Source: Apostichopus japonicus (taxonomy: Eukaryota; Echinodermata; Holothuroidea; Aspidochirotida; Stichopodidae). From it: a stretch of 64,000 nt of DNA. Position 1 is the first letter of the stretch, and each line of letters opens with the position of its first letter. The notes under the pieces were generated by a model. The model worked only from the letters and a program-made list of their open reading frames with translations. It had not been told where the DNA came from and did not search any database. The DNA lies in assembly GCF_037975245.1 (NCBI RefSeq), contig NC_092568.1, positions 17,813,001 to 17,877,000 of the forward strand, read 5' to 3'. Below are positions 21,447-31,357 of this stretch, one piece after another. The position numbers and the translations under genes are program-made.

Positions 21447-21800
21447 CGCGGCGGGGGTGCAGCCCCTAATTCGCCATTACTAATGTAAAAGAAACTTTTG
21501 ACATAATTGGACCTCCATGCTTTTTATACATCTACATGAGACATGTCGTTGTTTACATTAGCATCCCGCGGTATACTGCGCAATTTGAACGGACCGTACG
21601 GTACATGATGGCATGCGATGTAATAACCGATGCTTGCTTATATGATATTGACAATGACACGTTGAACGCGCTTTGCGCGCGAAAATTTTTGGTTATTTTT
21701 TCAGGCAAGTCGGACAGTTTTGAGGATTTTCATCCTGGAACGCCATTTTCATGCTCACTGATATGATGTGATATCTGCTGTTTGCGTTACAAATTCAAAC

Positions 21801-22050
21801 AGGCGCGTAGCGAGGAATTTGCCAAGGGAGGGGCGAAGCCTGTAGGCAAATTATCTAAGCGTAGCGCCACCATAGGTTGGCGCGAAGCGTACAAGCAAAT
21901 TTTGGCCGAAAATGTCTCCCAGATCCCCGGAAATGACACTTCCCAGGCCTTGTAAGTTTTATCTAAGCACTTTCTATTTTGAAATTACTTAGCGATATCA
22001 TTTAAAAAAAATGCTGAATGGGGGGGGGGGGGGGCGGTCGCCCCCATCCC
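21801..22050. mobile_element. Left end of another family member
   Basis: Starts CAGGCGCGTAGCGAGGAAT and carries the hairpin GCGCCACCATAGGTTGGCGC at 21864-21883, 63 bp in. A G run follows near 22021-22035. No right end or target duplication was found, so it is probably truncated. Confidence 0.55.
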
Positions 22051-22924
22051 AAAATGCGTCATGTTCCCCGACGACACGGTCGAGTTCGAGACCAGCCACA
22101 GTTGGTTTCATAGCACAATTCTACACACGCGTTATGATAGACCATATATAGTATATATATAGACACTGGCGGATCCAGGACCTTTGTTTGGGAGGGGCCA
22201 AAGTGGCATTAGAGTGATATGGGGGATTGGTCTAAGGGGAGGGGTGCCCCCTCCCCTTTGGAAAATTTTCTATTGCTGAATGCCCTCAGATGCAATTTGG
22301 TGCGACAAAAGTGTACAATAGTGATGTTAATTTACTTCTAAAAAAATGTTTCCCAGGTGTAATTTTTTAAAATATTTATAAAACAAAGTTGGGATCATCT
22401 TTCTCAAAAATTTTATTTCTCATAGGTTATAGGTTTCTTACAACCAGCCTGTAACTGCAAAATGGTGTTAAACTGTAAATCCTCATGCTCATACATTTAC
22501 ATAGCTCCCAACTCTTGAGAAGGCAAATGCTGGTCCATGCCACGAATCGCCGTCCTGGGGGATGGGTATAAGGGGAGGGGGTTTTGAATAGTAGGTGATA
22601 ATTCATTCTTTCCCTTGACATGAAAATGTTCGCTGCTCGCCCCAATGAAAAGAAATATAGGCTAATTTGAGGTTCAAATGATGCTGTAAAGGAGGTTTTA
22701 TACTCTATTATGCTAAATGCTAAAGAAATGATGGTTGCTAAGTCAAAATTTGATGGCAATTTTTTTATGTATACTTGACAATTACAATGCGGTTTTTTTT
22801 CGGACGCTTGTGCGGGTCAGCGGGTTTGGGTGTTGGAATGCGGGTCTAATTCCCGCGAATCGCGGGTCAGTTGTGAGCTCTGCATTTAATTTTAAACCAG
22901 AAAACGAAAAGGTTTAGACTATTC

Positions 22925-24007
22925 CAGGCGCGGCGGAACGGGAAAATTATGGGGGGGGGCGGCTAATGTGTGGAGACTATCTAAGCGGAGCGCCACCATC
23001 GGTTGGCGCGGAGCGTACAATAAAATTTTAGGTTTTTTCAAACCCCCAGATGGCCGGAAACGGCACTTCCTGAGTGTTTTATGCTGCGAATACCTAGCCC
23101 TAAAATATGGGTCTCAAGCCTGCAATTTCTCAGATTGCATGAGAAAGTCTGTAAAAACATTGTAATTTGTATATTCGATGGTGTTTTAAGAGAGTAGCTA
23201 TTACTCGTAGTGTACTCGCAAAGACGTTTTTGAGTGTATAGTAAGGGCAGTGGCGGAGCTAGGGGTATTGGTCGGGGGGGGGGGGGCACTTTCGACACTA
23301 TCTAAGCGGAGCGCCACCACATGTGGTTGGCGCGGAGCGTACAGAAAATTTTTGAGTAAAGATACTCTATAGATTGCAGGAAATGACCCATTCCGGGCCT
23401 TGCTAATTTACAGATAAACGGAGAATAAATAGGTGTCATTGCCATTTTGTCGGAAAATTACACCAACAGAATATGACAAATGTCAATAGGTAGATGAGAG
23501 CGCAATAAAAAAGTCAATAATCGCGAATAAGTAAAAAGTAGTGAAAAGCTGAAAAGGGCGCCAGCAGTCCCTTTGAGTCCGTCAGGGGGAGAGGGGTTGC
23601 ATCCGCCCCCTGATCGTATGGACGCTCCGCCACTGAGTAAGTGGATGTTGGAGAACTGGCTGAAATAAGGCAAGTCATTGTCCTAAGACGAAGTTGTGTT
23701 GCGCTTACCGGTATACTCACACTCACTGCTTCCACTTTTCACGGGGCGTGAAGACGCGGTTGGGGTGAAAATGTGGTCTATAGCCAGGGGACGGGCCGAG
23801 GGTCCCCCAGCATTTACTTAAATTATTACACCTATATAGTATACGTGTGCATCGGACAGATCGACAAGTATGCATTGAAAAATGGGCAGATGCACGTTTC
23901 GGAGCCTTGGTAAATATTGGGGGGGGGGGGCTTATCATGCATTTGTCCCCTCAACTTTTGCATTGGGGGGGCTAGAGCCCCCCCCCCCCCCGGTTCCGCC
24001 GCCACTG
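22925..24007. mobile_element. hAT-type element nested in 22164-24143
   Basis: Starts CAGGCGCGGCGGAACGGG and ends CCGGTTCCGCCGCCACTG. The target duplication is GACTATTC (22917-22924) against GACTAGTC (24008-24015), 7 of 8 matching. The hairpin is at 22990-23009, 65 bp in. The body matches 1937-2604 closely except for a 388 bp insertion at 23248. Confidence 0.85.
23248..23635. mobile_element. hAT-type MITE nested in 22925-24007
   Basis: Starts CAGTGGCGGAGCTAGGGG and ends GCTCCGCCACTG. The duplication is AGTAAGGG (23240-23247) against AGTAAGTG (23636-23643). The related copy at about 2250 lacks the insertion, giving a natural empty site. Its hairpin, GCGCCACC-ACAT-GTGGTTGGCGC at 23311-23333, has an extended self-complementary loop. 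Confidence 0.9.
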
Positions 24008-24284
24008 GACTAGTCTACCACTGCTATTCCTCTCGATTTTTTAAATTTCCAATCATATGATTTAGCGGATGTTCGGAAACACTTTTTGGCTCACCTTTGG
24101 GGGGGCCATGGCCCCCCTTGGCCCCCCCTTGGATCCGCCAGTGTATATAGATCATTAGTGAGAGAGGAAAATGGAAACGTCAAAAAAATGGAGTTGTCGG
24201 TGTAAGGGGTAGGGTGAGGCACACTTTTACGAAATCATTGATCCGTCACTGGCTACCCTTCAGCGCTGTAATGATGTCACTGTT

Positions 24285-24450
24285 CCTCTTTCTCTTCCCG
24301 GTGTCTTCGCGTTTTTCTTTTACTCCCTCCTTTTCTCCTTCTTCTCTCTTTCTTCTTTTTCTTTTCCCTTCCTTCCTCTCCTCCTCCTCTTTTCCCCCTC
24401 TTTTTTCCTTTTTTCTTCTCTTTTTTTTTCTCTCCTCTTTTTCTTACCCG
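24285..24450 (+). repeat. ~165 bp polypyrimidine tract
   Basis: Almost uninterrupted C/T sequence just inside the right end of the 20376-24491 element, with a shorter counterpart at 4465-4550. The Lys/Arg/Glu-rich frame on the opposite strand is a by-product of the purine run. Confidence 0.85.
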
Positions 24451-24499
24451 GGGGGCGCGCGCCCCCAACGCCCCCCCTGGATACGCACCTGATTCACTT

Positions 24500-25568
24500 A
24501 AACTCATCGTAATCCTTCAAATGACGCTCAAATGTTGAATCTCTTCAAAGCAAGTTGAACATTGATGCTAAAAATGTTTCCAATTGGTGCAAGAATAATA
24601 AAATGGCAATCAATAGCCTACTAATAAAACCAAATCAATGTTAATATGTTCCAGACAACGCTATGATAATCTACGGAGACAAACAAATATTTCCGTGAAG
24701 ATAAATGATATCGTATTAGAGACTTCTGATACAAAAAAAACTTTTAAGAGTCAGAATTGATGCTGCACCTGACATGGCAAGCTCAGATTGATTATATAAG
24801 TAATACTATTAGTACAAGTTTAGCTCTTTTGCGAAGGATTAAACAGTATATAGACACTCCCATGTGCATTCTGTATTATAATGGATACATTCTTCCAATA
24901 CTTGACTACTGCTGTCTAGTACGTTTGGGGATCTACCACTGCCCATAATACTGATAGAATTATTAAATTACAGAAAAGTGCTGCACGAATTATTTTAAAT
25001 GCTACATATGAAGATTGTTCAAGTGATGTATTTGCCACGCTGGGGTGGAAGACTTTTGACAGACACGTAATGTATAGAAGGTTAACTATATGGTATTCAA
25101 ATCAATTAATGATCAAGGACCGGATTACATGAATGAGATGTTTAAACCAGTTACAAACATTCATAATCACAATCCAAGATCGTCTACTGCAAGAAACCTG
25201 TACATTACAGGCGGACACACTAGTTTTTGTAACAACCGTTTTTCATATGCATCATGTGCCGCAAAAGACTGGAACAAACTAGATCAAAGAGTATAATCAG
25301 CAATAAATCTAGTTTAAACGCCTATAGTATCTGATATTGTTTAGGTCTACGTGACTTTTATTTTTACCAAATATCTTAATTTGTTTTACTCTGTACACGT
25401 TTTAACTAATTTATTAAGCATTATTACTGTATTAATGACTAAGTTAAATTTCCATACATTTTATATTATTATATGTCTTATTATAGAGGGCCTCGTGGAA
25501 GATTAGCTATTGCTAAACGAGCTACCCTCTTAAAATAAAGTTTAAATAAAATAAATAAAAAATAAATT
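24500..25568 (+). mobile_element. Decayed 3' end of a non-LTR retrotransposon
   Basis: Broken reading frames spell the C-terminal part of a reverse transcriptase: KNVSNWCKNNKMAIN near 24590, then a thumb/C-terminal block with YNGYILPILDYC near 24880-24915, KLQKSAARIILNATY near 24970, NIHNHNPRSSTARNLYITG near 25160 and a WNKLDQ end near 25275. At least three frameshifts or stops interrupt it. The 3' UTR ends in an A-rich (TAAA)-like tail at about 25530-25568. This resembles CR1/Jockey-like lineages; the 5' portion with the catalytic YADD region is missing. Confidence 0.85.
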
Positions 25569-26260
25569 AAGTTTTTGTGTACCAAATATTAGTATATAAC
25601 TGGGTACGTAGGGTATATCTGACAAGTAGGACACATGAAGGTTCCGTCCAACTCTACAAATTAGTTTGGTGCATCATCTGCGGCGCAATTTTGACTTGTT
25701 ATGTCGACATATGACTTGTTATGTCGCTATCATCGATATCTCTGCTTATTTTTTATTTATTTTTTATTTATAAAATTCGTGATATGAAAAGGTAGACGGA
25801 TTATGGGATATATGCAACAAAAATTTAATTTAATTGGGATAGCACATGGCTAATGCATATATAATGCAAAGGATATAATTTGACACAGACTATTCAAATT
25901 ATCATAACAATTACATTGTTTACATTTATCCTAATCATCTTGCCTATTCCAAACAATTTCAAGTATTGGTCTTAACCTTTTGGGATGATCGAGCGCATTT
26001 TTGGGAGACCAATGTAGATTATTTCATTTTCAGGTACATACTGTAACTTGTTCGTACCGTCAGAGCCACCGTAGTGCAGAGTTACCGTTCACCGTGAATG
26101 TTAGTCAGGGTTTTCACTGTCATTGTACTAACAAATTCTCATTTCCACATACATTAAATATGTAGGTCTATTACGTGAAACTATGTAACAGTTGGTTCAA
26201 CATTGGCTAATTTTGGCGAACCCATAGACATTGAAGTAGGAAGAACGACCTTCTTGAAGA
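25569..26260. other. Non-coding stretch
   Basis: AT-rich, with T-rich (TTTTTATT) runs near 25745-25775. No gene or classified repeat recognised. Confidence 0.4.
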
Positions 26261-26274
26261 CAAAGAAAAGCCAA

Positions 26275-26450
26275 CTACATGTCAATCTCACAGTTTGAAT
26301 TATAAAATTCCTCAAGCTCAAAAGAACTGTTATAAATATTCGCTTTTTCCTCGCACCATTCCTCAGTGGAACGCACTCCCACCTGATCTGAAATCAGCAC
26401 CAAACACCGCCTCCTTCAAGTTAATGCTGGGAAGTCAGCAGCACCATTAG
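26275..26450 (+). pseudogene. Second reverse-transcriptase C-terminal fragment
   Basis: Translates as QSHSLNYKIPQAQKNCYKYS then LFPRTIPQWNALPPDL and SAPNTASFKLML before a TAG at 26448-26450. The FPRTIPQWNALP motif marks the extreme C-terminus of many non-LTR reverse transcriptases. Only this end remains, and it is a different lineage from the fragment at 24.5 kb. Confidence 0.75.
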
Positions 26451-29395
26451 CCAACTTGAGGACTGCACGTCAACAGCCACATCAGGGGCGATTTGTGCAG
26501 TATTACACCAAGACCAAGACCAATGACGTCATGCGATAGAAGCAGCATAGGAATTTTAGTACTTAACTAGTGTCGTCTGCTCAGCTGCTGCTGTATTGGT
26601 ATTCACTGGACCCTGGATATAGTTAACCTAGGTCCCTAAACCGGCTTCGTATGACGGTCCTTTCGGATGCGATATGACTAAAGCCTAATGACAACAATTA
26701 TAACTACCTCGTTTTACTTAAAACTGTATCCCCAATGATAGATCCACATGCCAGAATAACATTAGATGACGGGTTTGATGTCCTGGGCTAACAATTCAAT
26801 ACTAGGAAAATAGGCTTAGCCTAACTTAGGCATATTTATGTAGCCCTTGGTCTAAGTTAGGTTAGTAAGTATGGTATGTAACTTCTGGACGGTAAGTTTA
26901 CTCAACTTTGATTTTAAGGCCTAATGATATTCACTAACCATGTTCGGACAAAGCTTTGTAGGCAAACGACACGCTCAAGCCACTACTCTTGCTAACATCT
27001 CATCCTTTGATGACTATAACTGCATGATTGTCAGACATACATAAAACATTTTGGACTCTCGACCACTTCATAAGGTGGGATCTGTTATTCTGCATAAACT
27101 ACCATCCACTGTGCAATATTAAACTTAAACCGAGAACTGCATGCACTGACTAATATGGAAGTATTACACAAAAGTATATAGTTGTGTGTACGAAGGAAGG
27201 GGATGGCAGGGGGGGGGGGCGAGGGGGCGAGGGGGCGAGGGTTGCTTTTTCACGGCATTTCCAGGGACAACTATATGACACTATCTGAGTGGAGCACTAA
27301 AATAATGCAATCAAGAAAATGTTTGCTATGTGCCACTCAGAAACCGGAAACTTAAAGTTGCATAAAACACTCCGATTGCTCGAGTGATTAGAGGCGAAAA
27401 AAATGTTTTCAAAGTTAGTACATTTATAGCTACTCAGCTGGTTGCCATAACATGACTAGGTTGTTATGAAAAGTACACATACTCTTTCGTAAAAACGGGT
27501 AAAAATTCATTTTCAAAGTTGAATGCACAATGTATGTATGAAGACGAACAATTGATCTGTCATTTTGCCGTACAGAGTTCCTTTATAGAGTATAAAGGAT
27601 AGGGTTCCTTTCTCATGATGAACTAAATATACGGCTCTGTTAACAACTCCCTGCTTCAATGCTGTCAATGACGGTGGTACACTGTGTCAACGTTCTTCCC
27701 AGTTCAAGTTCTATGGTGTATACAAAACATCGTTTTGCTGCAGATTGTCTTCTCCTCAAATTTTGGTGCTAGTGCTCTTGGACCTTGTCAGTAAGTTACT
27801 GACCAAGGTGACCTAAACTTAACAACACCACTGCTTGTAGAAGCACCACAGAGCTATAAATCAGCCTAAGTGGATTCTGAACTGGTAAAAAATATACATT
27901 TAAAATGATGTAGATCTACAGTAGCCTACCGACGAACCTAACCTTGACTAATATTAGGCCTAACATACTACATAGTTAGCAGTACACTACTAGCAGTACA
28001 TAGGCCTACCACTTACCAGTACCAAGCAGTAGTCTAAGTGTGTTTAACGGCACAGTTGCAGTGCAACCAATGTTAAAAGTAAACGTCTTATCTCCATACA
28101 GTCAATGCAAAAGAAAATATGTCGTGCAAGATGGAGAACTGTTTGACTATATTTTGGACTAAGTGCTGAGAGACTTGAGCCTGAGAGACTCATCAAGCCA
28201 TAGATGAAATATGTGTGTCTGAAGGGATAGTATATTGACAAAAGCTAACCTTGATTTCTCTAATGTACTCCTTAACGGACGTTGCACTACCCTCAACAGA
28301 ATGGTGGCGGGACCCTGTCCCATAGCATAGGCTATGTAGTTGTTTCTCCCTGGGTTGTCGTGTAGGTTGGAACAAGTGTGGCAACTGCCTGTACGACTGT
28401 GTACATAGGTGTTCTTGTGTGACAACTCTGTGAATTGAAACATTGTATAAACTGGTAATTATTGCAGGATGTCAGAGTAGCTGCGTTCCACGATTATGTA
28501 ATGGCTATGCTATAAAACTAGTGGTAATTTGGTGGTATTAGTTTTAGATGCTGTACTGTATCCGTACCAAGTAAATTTAGGTAGGAATTAGCAAATAATT
28601 GGACGCACAACAAAAGTCCAGTACAGTAGAAGAACACCGCGGTTCGCTCTCGCTAACATAGCAGAACTAGAACTGTGCTGTTTCTAAATGACCAGCACGT
28701 GTTGAAGAAGCTAAGTAGTGGGTGCATATCTCTGAGCAGACGACAACAATAGAAGATGGAAGCTTAATATGACGTAAAGTGTAATTTGCATAAGGGGGCA
28801 TAAAGGTATATAAAGTTCACCACATCTCCATACATCCCACCTTAACAATCAAATTGTGCAAAATAATGAGATGCATTATACTATCTTATTGTAGTGTATT
28901 GCACAAAAAGATAAACATGTATTTGTCAAATATACTTGTAAAAACTTGGAGGGGATATGGCAAGGTTGTTAAAGCTGACTCCAGTGTAGTAGGGGGTTAT
29001 GGTGACACCCCCACCCCATAAAAAAATGGTTAGATGTGAAATGGTGCATTCTTAGGCATATTTAGGCTACAAATTACTTTCATTCTTAGATCACATACAA
29101 GGTTGGGCTATAAAACTAGTTTAATTTTTGTGTGTGCGGGTGTTGGGTTGGGGGGGGGGGGTTGTGGGGGAAAAGAGAGTTAAAAAGGGAATCCGAGCCT
29201 ATTAACCTGTTGTTGTTCCGTGACGGTCGGTAAAATAAGCGTTACATCAGGCATATGTAACTGATGATCGTGTTAGTAAACATCAGTACAACGCTAAATG
29301 AACCAACGATCAGGTAAATAAGCACCAGAGCAATGATCGAGTAAAAAACACAAGAGTACCATCCTTGCTGAACAGACAATCAGACTGTGAATAGC
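26451..29395. other. Gene-free stretch
   Basis: No exon with family resemblance was found. A short (GGGCGA)n tract lies at about 27208-27242 and a G run at about 29150-29162. Parts may be promoter or 5' UTR of the KLHL28-like gene downstream, but this cannot be shown. Confidence 0.4.
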
Positions 29396-29572
29396 TCCCA
29401 CCTACTGAAATTGGGTGTGAGGTTGCAAATGAACTTAACAGGACCTTGCTTTGTGCAGTCCGTAATTTCTGTAGTGAATACACCCCACCTACTGAAATTG
29501 GGTCTGAGGTTTGCAAATGAACAAAACAGTACCTTACTTTTGTGGGGGTCTTAATTTCTGTATTGAATTAAA
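29396..29572. repeat. Two-copy ~88 bp tandem duplication
   Basis: CCACCTACTGAAATTGGGT followed by GAGGTTTGCAAATGAAC-like and TAATTTCTGTA-GAAT-like blocks occurs twice in direct orientation, about 88 bp apart, with roughly 10-15% differences. Confidence 0.75.
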
Positions 29573-29779
29573 TAGTTGAAAACTTGCTTATTACGGGCAA
29601 CCAAACGATTGAAACCTTTCTGATTCCTTGCCGAAGGCAGAAGGAATCTATGCGATGGTGAAGGCCATGTGTGTAACACATAAATGCTCTACCTTTCAGA
29701 AGGATAACTGGGGTACATTTCATTTTGGTACTTAGGTTCCCCTTAGGTAGCTTGGAATTGTTGTTGGTATTGGTCAAAT

Positions 29780-31100
29780 GTCATTTGAGGTCAGCACAAG
29801 TCAAAGTCTGAAAACAAAATATCACAAGAAGTAAAAGGTGCAGAAAGTTCAAACTTGGTGTGTAGCTTGTCATTGGTGAGAAGAAGACATGTAGTGTTTT
29901 ATATGAATGTTGAAGGTCATTTGAGGTCAACAGAGGGGGAAAATGTGAAAATCTTGTAAACATGATAGAGCAAGGAATATAAATATATTTGGCATGTGGA
30001 TTTCCTGTAATTAGTTCAGGGAACCCTATTGATTGTGGTGGAGTTCAAAGGTCACTTGGGGTCAGCACTGGAGAAAATGTGAAAATATTGAAAGAGCTAT
30101 ATCCTCAGCACAAGAACATGAAAGCAGCTCATATTTGCATGGTATGATAGCCTTGTGTATTGTATAGTTTGAACAAAATTTGATGTAGGTCAGAGTTCAT
30201 TTAAGGCACCAGGTGTCAAAAACATGAACACTATGTAAATTTATACGATTTTTCCAGATAGAAAACTGCAGTAGCTGCTGTGTATGGCTAAGGCTTCTCT
30301 ATAATGAGTACAAGAACCCTATTGTTTTTTTTCATAGGTCATAGGTTCATCAGAGGTTATACTCTGTACATTTTAAACATGGCATCATAAGATGGGCAGT
30401 CTCATCAGATGTCATATTGGCATATGACTTTCCTATAATGAGTGCAAGAGCCCAGTAATACGTTGTGAAGGTCAAAGGTCATTTGAGGTCAGCAAGTGGA
30501 AAGTGTTAAAACCTGAAAAGTGCTGTGGCTGGATAAATTTGTTTTCAAATCATGGTTGGTTTAAGGCTAGCAGAATTCAATCCCTGAAAACCTTTCTTCT
30601 TAGTTAGCGATGTTGTCAGTAACTAGCGTTTGGTTTCAGCATGGCATTTTGTGCCTTTTAATGATATTGTTGTTACAAAACTGAGAATGATTTGTATTCT
30701 TAAGAACCTAGTTGGTAATTCCTGAAGGTTTACACCATGTCAGGGTATTATTTCATTGCTCTCACTATCTTGGTACACATTCATGTTCCCACCATACTTA
30801 ATTGGTATAGGTATAAGATGCTATTTAAGATGTCATTTGTCAACTTGAGTCAGAAATTACTGCACAATATCTTTAAACTGCTCGGAATTCTCAATATTAA
30901 AGACCTCAGGGATTTACCTTGACACAGAACACTCCACCTTATTCCATTACAGTTGCCCATATTAGTGCTTGTTATTTCAACAAGCACATTAAGTGGCAAC
31001 TATTTGCCCAAATATGATTCTGATTGAAGGTCATTTGAAGTCAACAGAGGTCAAAGTCTGAAAACCTTGTAAGCTTTCAACTCATCCATATCTTTGATAA
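29780..31100 (+). repeat. Cluster of AGGTCA-rich dispersed repeat units
   Basis: Several related units contain GGTCATTTGAGGTCA followed by a GTCTGAAAACCTTGTAA-like phrase (near 29780, 29910, 30050, 30470 and 31030). One unit near 30467 has AGGTCAAAGGTCA, a perfect DR1 arrangement. The units lie upstream of the KLHL28-like coding exon 1 and may be intronic. Confidence 0.65.
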
Positions 31101-31357
31101 ATGTCTCTTCTGTGTCAGGATTTGTTTGACCTTTTTTCCTCCTAGCAAATGGCAAGCTTAACTGGCATTTGGCCAGTAAATAGCCTAAATTTTGAGGCCT
31201 TAATAATGTTCTTCAAAGCTGTTCAGTTCATATATACAATTTGAATGATTTTTTAAAGTATGATTATGATGATGAATTGGTGTAACTGTATGAGAAAAAT
31301 TGTTAGATTTACTTTCTATGATTTCCATTTAAGTGTCTCGTTCTATTTCCATTTCAG

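Larger units (their letters stand above)
22164..24143. mobile_element. hAT-type element, ~1.98 kb, itself host to insertions
   Basis: Ends CACTGGCGGATCCAGG and GGATCCGCCAGTG form terminal inverted repeats. A perfect 8 bp duplication TATATAGA lies at 22156-22163 and 24144-24151. It contains the CCCCTCCCCTTTGGAAAATT core shared with 1900-2640 and 4272 on. No transposase remains. A second element occupies 22925-24007 inside it. Confidence 0.88.
20376..24491. mobile_element. Outer DNA transposon enclosing other insertions
   Basis: Ends are CAGGCGCGTATCCAGG and, complemented, CAGGTGCGTATCCAGG (15 of 16 match). ATTCA is repeated at 20371-20375 and 24492-24496. It encloses the elements at 21073-21446 and 22164-24143. 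The hairpin GCGCCACCATCGGTTGGCGC lies at 20441-20460, 65 bp from the left end. A 5 bp duplication is short for hAT, so this may instead be two related ends that frame a composite block. Confidence 0.65.

Noticed and set aside
24277-24507. Lys/Arg/Glu-rich minus-strand frame
   Set aside because: It is the translation of the purine strand of a polypyrimidine tract at a transposon end.
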